NCBI RefSeq assembly: GCF_000729995.1
Contig: NZ_JNFG01000031.1
Location: 19,398 to 83,397 of the forward strand
Length of the DNA: 64,000 nucleotides
Direction of reading: 5' to 3'
From: Caballeronia sordidicola
GTDB taxonomy: Bacteria > Pseudomonadota > Gammaproteobacteria > Burkholderiales > Burkholderiaceae
The notes beneath the pieces were generated by a model. It searched no databases. It saw only the letters and a program-made list of their open reading frames with translations, and was not told the origin of the DNA. Every line of letters starts with the position of its first letter. The stretch's first letter is position 1. The position numbers were made by a program, and so were the translations under genes. Positions 60,515-64,000 of this stretch are shown piece after piece.

Positions 60515-60949
60515 TCAAGATGGCTTGTAGACGTCCGGTCGCAAAACCTCCATGAAACGCCATGCGTTCCCGAGTTCGGTGAAGCCGAACTGCGCATAGA
60601 GCGAATGCGCGTCCGATGTCAGCAGCAGAAGACGGCGAAGGCCCGAAAGATCCGGGTGTTGCATCACTTCGTGCATCAGCCATTTCGACAAACCTTTGCC
60701 CCGGTGCGCCTCCAGAATGAACACATCGGCGACGAGTGCAAACGTTGCCCTGTCGGTGACGACGCGAGCCAAGCCGACCTGCACCGCCGCATAATAGACG
60801 CCGAAGCACAGCGAATTAGCGATCGAATTTTCGACGACCGATCGAGGTATGCCAGCGGCCCAATACGAATCTTCCGACAGAAACCTGAAAATCATTTCGT
60901 GGTCGAGGCGCGCTGCTTCAGTCGAAATTTCGTATCCAGCGATAGTCAT
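60515..60949 (-). CDS. GNAT-family N-acetyltransferase
   Basis: A 144-residue acetyltransferase, unrelated in detail to the plus-strand neighbour. It opens YEISTEAARLDHEMIFRFL with the SYWAAGIPRSVVENSIANSL segment typical of a widespread single-domain GNAT. Motif A is DVFILEAHRGKGLSKWLMHE, and the end is YAQFGFTELG. The ATG at 60949 is preferred; the frame is open to 61018. The two GNAT genes are convergent. Substrate unknown. Confidence 0.87.
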   Translation of the reverse strand: MTIAGYEISTEAARLDHEMIFRFLSEDSYWAAGIPRSVVENSIANSLCFGVYYAAVQVGLARVVTDRATFALVADVFILEAHRGKGLSKWLMHEVMQHPDLSGLRRLLLLTSDAHSLYAQFGFTELGNAWRFMEVLRPDVYKPS

Positions 60950-61540
60950 GGTCACGGTGCCGTTCTCGTGGAGTTGGCGATGGGCGACAAGCTTCGTCAG
61001 GTAACTATCAAGCCGCATCGACAGGTGCGCTATCGCCTGTTAGTGGCGCCTCCACCGTGAGTCAACCTGACTCCAGGCTCAACAGGTCTATCGAACATTC
61101 TGAAGGCGAGGCCCTTCGTTTGACATGTACAGTGCCTTTGCTCTTACCAACACAGTTGCATTCACCCATGTGATACAGGAGGGCCGGCATTGAAGATCGA
61201 GCGCATCCACGCACCGCAAGCGTAGCCAGTGGCAAACCGGTACACCCCTCACCGAGTGTTGAATGGCCGCTTCCCCGGAGCGCGACCGACCGCTCAGATG
61301 GCGGCCCACGCCGCCAGTTCAACGTCGGACCGGGTTCGACAGATTCCCTTGAGCCCATTTGACGGCATGGTGCCTATCCCTAGAAGCGCTCGCCAATACT
61401 GTGCTTGTTGTGAATCTCCACCATCGATGCGGCCTCCAGATCGCGGCCGATGCGTCCTACGGCGATGCCGCTTTCGTTCTATCAGCGGATTTCGGGCTTT
61501 GATCTACTGACGAACAACATCATTGGTTGGCGAGGCATGC
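60950..61540. other. 591-bp intergenic region with a dispersed-repeat patch
   Basis: Positions 61298-61337 match 11443-11482 at 34 of 40 bases and are embedded in a patch (GAATGGCCGCTTCCCC, GTTCAACGTCGGACCG) like those in other gaps. No gene recognised. Confidence 0.5.
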
Positions 61541-62464
61541 ATGATGAAACTCACCAAGGCTGCCTTCGTCCTTCTCGGCTTCATCTGGGGATCAAACTTC
61601 ATCTACATGAAGTGGGCCGTGACCCTGATCAGCCCGATGCAGATCGCCTTTTTGCGGGTACTTTTCGGCTTCCTGCCGCTGGCGCTTGCCGCATGGCATC
61701 AGGGAGTGATCAACCGTAGCCAGTTGCGTCATCTGCCGCACTTTTTCGTCATGGGTGCTGTTGCGACAGCGTTCTACTATGTTGCCATTGTGAAAGGCAC
61801 TGCGCTTCTCCCTTCAGGCACCGCAGGCGTTTTGGGTGGTTCCATTGCACTATTCACCGCTATCTTCTCGCTATTGCTCCTGCGAACAGAGAGAGTGAAC
61901 GGGTTGATGGCGATCGGCGTGGTTCTCGGGTTTGCCGGCATTGTTCTGATTGCGCGGCCTTGGGAAGGTGCAGCCAACCCCATCGATCTTGCCGGCGTTT
62001 TCTGGATGTTGGCAGGGGCGATCATCCTCGGGCTGTCGTATGTCTACGTCCGCCGTTTTCTGTCGCCATTCAACCTCCCGCCCTTGGCGTTGGCCACGTG
62101 GCAGATAGGCCTGGCCCTGCTTATACTTACCTTGCTCACCGACTTCACCGGGATAGGGCACATACTTCACGATTGGCAAGCGGCCGCCGGTGTCGTGATC
62201 GGACTTGGTATCCTCGGAACCGGAATCGCTTTTTTGATCTACTACTTCCTGCTGCAGGAGCTAGGTGCAGTTGCCGCTTCGGGCTCGACTTACATTACAC
62301 CTGCCGTTGCGCTTCTAATTGGCTGGGTCGCCGGAGAAAAGGTTGGCGTTTTGGAAGTGAGCGCCATCGCCTTGATTCTTGCCAGTATCGCGATGCTGCA
62401 GATTGGACGACAACAAGCAGCCCGCGAGACGGAACAAGGACGCACCGCCACCGCTCGCTGTTAG
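61541..62464 (+). CDS. EamA/DMT-family transporter
   Basis: A 307-residue ten-helix inner-membrane protein of two EamA repeats: AAFVLLGFIWGSNFIYMKWA at the start, YYVAIVKGTALLPSGTAGVL in the first half, and LGTGIAFLIYYFLLQELGAV with GSTYITPAVALLIGW in the second. GCGAGG lies 7 bases before ATG 61541; an adjacent ATG at 61544 is equivalent. Probably exports amino acids or related metabolites. Not closely similar to the DMT protein at 41.7 kb. The following MFS gene is 92 bp downstream and may be cotranscribed. Confidence 0.9.
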   Translation: MMKLTKAAFVLLGFIWGSNFIYMKWAVTLISPMQIAFLRVLFGFLPLALAAWHQGVINRSQLRHLPHFFVMGAVATAFYYVAIVKGTALLPSGTAGVLGGSIALFTAIFSLLLLRTERVNGLMAIGVVLGFAGIVLIARPWEGAANPIDLAGVFWMLAGAIILGLSYVYVRRFLSPFNLPPLALATWQIGLALLILTLLTDFTGIGHILHDWQAAAGVVIGLGILGTGIAFLIYYFLLQELGAVAASGSTYITPAVALLIGWVAGEKVGVLEVSAIALILASIAMLQIGRQQAARETEQGRTATARC

Positions 62465-62556
62465 GCTCGATACCGCCGCCTGAATCACCGACAATCTGCT
62501 TGTTGAGCGTACTGGTCACCCATTAAGTCCCAATCTCCTTTGACGGCGGACAGTCG

Positions 62557-63768
62557 ATGCGAATACCTTCATTCGACAGAAAAATCTCGGTTCCACTCCT
62601 GGTATTGTCTGTGACGCAGATAATCGGATGGGGAACCGTCGGCTTACCCGCAATCGTAGGCAGGCAGATGGCCGATGACCTCAAGATGGACATCCCGTCC
62701 GTCTTTGCGGGCACCTCTGTACTTTATGTTGTCATGGGACTCTGGGCGCCCTTTCTGGCTAAAGCGTTTGCTCGCTTTGGCGCCAGGCGCATCATGATCG
62801 GCGGCACAATTGTGGCGGCCCTGGGGTTCTTGTTGCTCGCGTGGTGTAAGGGACCCCTTTTATATTTCGCCGGTTGGGTGACGCTTGGAACAGCGGGTAG
62901 CGCAACGCTCTCGACCGCTGCCTATATCATGTTGAACGAGCTCGCCGGACAGAATGCGAAACGCGCGATCGGCGCGCTAATGTTGCTCACGGGCTTGTCG
63001 AGCAGTGTTTTTTGGCCGATAGCCTCACTTCTTGCAAAGGCTTTTGGATGGCAAGCGACGTGCGAGATTTACGCCGGAACGATGTTGCTCGTCTCCCTCC
63101 CGCTCTACGTCTTCGGACTACCGGCCAAGACCGCGCCAGCCAATCGAAACCTTCGCGATATATCGGACACCACAGTCAACGTTCCCAAGCATAAAAGTAC
63201 GTTTTATTTGATTGCGGCAGCAATCACGTTGAACGCGTTTGTCACATTTGGGTTCAGCGCCATATTTATTGAATTGCTCAAAGCTGTCGGATTACCGACA
63301 CCTCAGGCTGTCGCTTTTGGGTCAGCGCTCGGCGTGATTCAGGTTGGTGCAAGAGCAGTGGATTTTCTGGGGGGCGGCAAGTGGGATGGCATCTCGACCG
63401 GTATCTTTGCGGGCATCGCGCTTCCGGTGGCGATGGCGCTGCTCATCGTGGGCAACGGGTCACATTCCGCGGTCGCGATTTTCGTTGTCCTCTATGGCCT
63501 GGGGAGTGGAGCACTCGCCGTTGCCCGCGCAACAATACCGTTGGTATTTTATGACAAGGCCGACTATGCATCGGCGGCATCGCGCATCGCTCTTCCTCTA
63601 AACGTAATCTCGGCAGTGTCACCACCGCTTTTCATCGCGTTGTTGACTCGGTTCGGTATCGACATTTTGCTAGAGGTTGCCATTTTGTCTTCCGCAACGG
63701 CATTCCTTCTGCTGTTGCTTCTCATGCGCCGAAGACCCGCGCTTGATAATGCCTCGCCTGCAGCATGA
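62557..63768 (+). CDS. MFS transporter
   Basis: A 403-residue major-facilitator protein with about twelve helices. Helix 1 is VPLLVLSVTQIIGWGTVGLP, the loop 2-3 region is KAFARFGARRIMIGG, and the central loop near residues 190-205 is hydrophilic (KTAPANRNLRDISDTT). Resembles the group often annotated as cyanate/oxalate-formate-like or CynX-type MFS, but the substrate is not determinable. Downstream of an EamA gene on the same strand. Confidence 0.88.
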   Translation: MRIPSFDRKISVPLLVLSVTQIIGWGTVGLPAIVGRQMADDLKMDIPSVFAGTSVLYVVMGLWAPFLAKAFARFGARRIMIGGTIVAALGFLLLAWCKGPLLYFAGWVTLGTAGSATLSTAAYIMLNELAGQNAKRAIGALMLLTGLSSSVFWPIASLLAKAFGWQATCEIYAGTMLLVSLPLYVFGLPAKTAPANRNLRDISDTTVNVPKHKSTFYLIAAAITLNAFVTFGFSAIFIELLKAVGLPTPQAVAFGSALGVIQVGARAVDFLGGGKWDGISTGIFAGIALPVAMALLIVGNGSHSAVAIFVVLYGLGSGALAVARATIPLVFYDKADYASAASRIALPLNVISAVSPPLFIALLTRFGIDILLEVAILSSATAFLLLLLLMRRRPALDNASPAA

Positions 63769-63914
63769 CTTGTAAAAGAAGCATCGTCGCGACGCCCGAC
63801 TCTGGAGACGGTCCTTGTCGGCCAATCCAAGCCGAGGGGCGCGATCGTCCAACCTGCGCAATGTAAAGGTGGATGATCTGCCCGCGATGGGAGCGCTCTT
63901 CTTTTGGGCATTCC

Positions 63915-64000
63915 TTAGCAGACTTCCTCGGTCTGACGCACGCGCGGCAGCATACGGTCGAACTCGCGCTTGACGATGCCATAGCATTCGCACGCACGGG
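63915..64000 (-). CDS. C-terminal tail of a Crp/Fnr-family regulator (partial)
   Basis: From the right edge the minus strand reads RACECYGIVKREFDRMLPRV then RQTEEVC-stop. The ACECYxxVKxEFDRLLP pattern is the usual C-terminal end of one Betaproteobacterial Crp/Fnr group, after the helix-turn-helix. Only 28 codons are inside the window, so the call rests on this tail alone. Confidence 0.6.
   Translation of the reverse strand, partial: RACECYGIVKREFDRMLPRVRQTEEVC

Overview
This 64 kb window looks like chromosome or chromid sequence from a Burkholderiaceae bacterium, most likely Paraburkholderia or Caballeronia. The evidence is high GC coding sequence with strong GC3 bias, a C-terminal-Phe Gram-negative porin, two DUF4148 small exported proteins, a DUF2970 protein, a three-part Ser/Thr-kinase/ATPase/histidine-kinase protein, and an accessory load of regulators and transporters. 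This is inference from protein families; no rRNA, tRNA or CRISPR array was seen.

Layout. (1) 1-7.98 kb: the lower homoprotocatechuate (4-hydroxyphenylacetate meta-cleavage) pathway hpaG'-hpaE-hpaD-hpaF-hpaH. It is followed by a class II aldolase/adducin protein, a PanE/ApbA-type reductase and, facing them, a GntR(FCD)-regulated FAD-linked oxidase. (2) 8.4-11.2 kb: a TetR regulator with twin palindromic operators, a VOC-fold protein and a sugar-efflux (SET-type) MFS pump. (3) 12.1-14.7 kb: two convergent BioF2/FemAB-like acyltransferases. (4) 16.2-24 kb: a DUF2970 peptide, a MocR-type regulator, and a giant Ser/Thr kinase-ATPase-histidine kinase interrupted by one in-frame TAA. (5) 24.4-32.5 kb: sterol-desaturase-like hydroxylase, secreted beta-propeller protein, hybrid histidine kinase, DUF4148 peptide, GFA-fold protein and cytochrome b561. 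(6) 32.6-35.1 kb: a decayed carbamoyltransferase and an IS66 relic next to an intact argG. (7) 36-42.6 kb: an OmpR-family regulator with a degenerate receiver, porin, a possible small RNA, a chemoreceptor, and AraC/EamA.

(8) 42.7-47.5 kb: an AraC-controlled group (DUF1479 oxygenase, orphan sugar-binding protein, aldo/keto reductase). (9) 47.5-55.1 kb: a complete LacI-controlled galactoside system, with a CUT1 ABC importer and a GH42 beta-galactosidase. (10) 55.3-64 kb: a Tat-exported alpha/beta hydrolase, LysR, a DUF4148 protein whose signal peptide carries a 12-bp tandem repeat expansion, two GNAT acetyltransferases, EamA and MFS transporters, and the tail of a Crp/Fnr regulator.

A recurring theme is gene erosion. 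The spaces between intact operons hold recognisable relics of an integrase-like gene, a carbamoyltransferase, an IS66 transposase, a branched-chain aminotransferase, an MFS transporter and an uncharacterised FLKHADRD-motif protein. They also hold patches of low-information sequence sharing short words. The most notable observations are the repeat-expanded signal peptide at 58.8 kb, the single stop codon splitting the kinase at 20.13 kb, a perfect 22-bp fold-back repeat at 57.3 kb, and the pseudo-receiver regulator at 36 kb.
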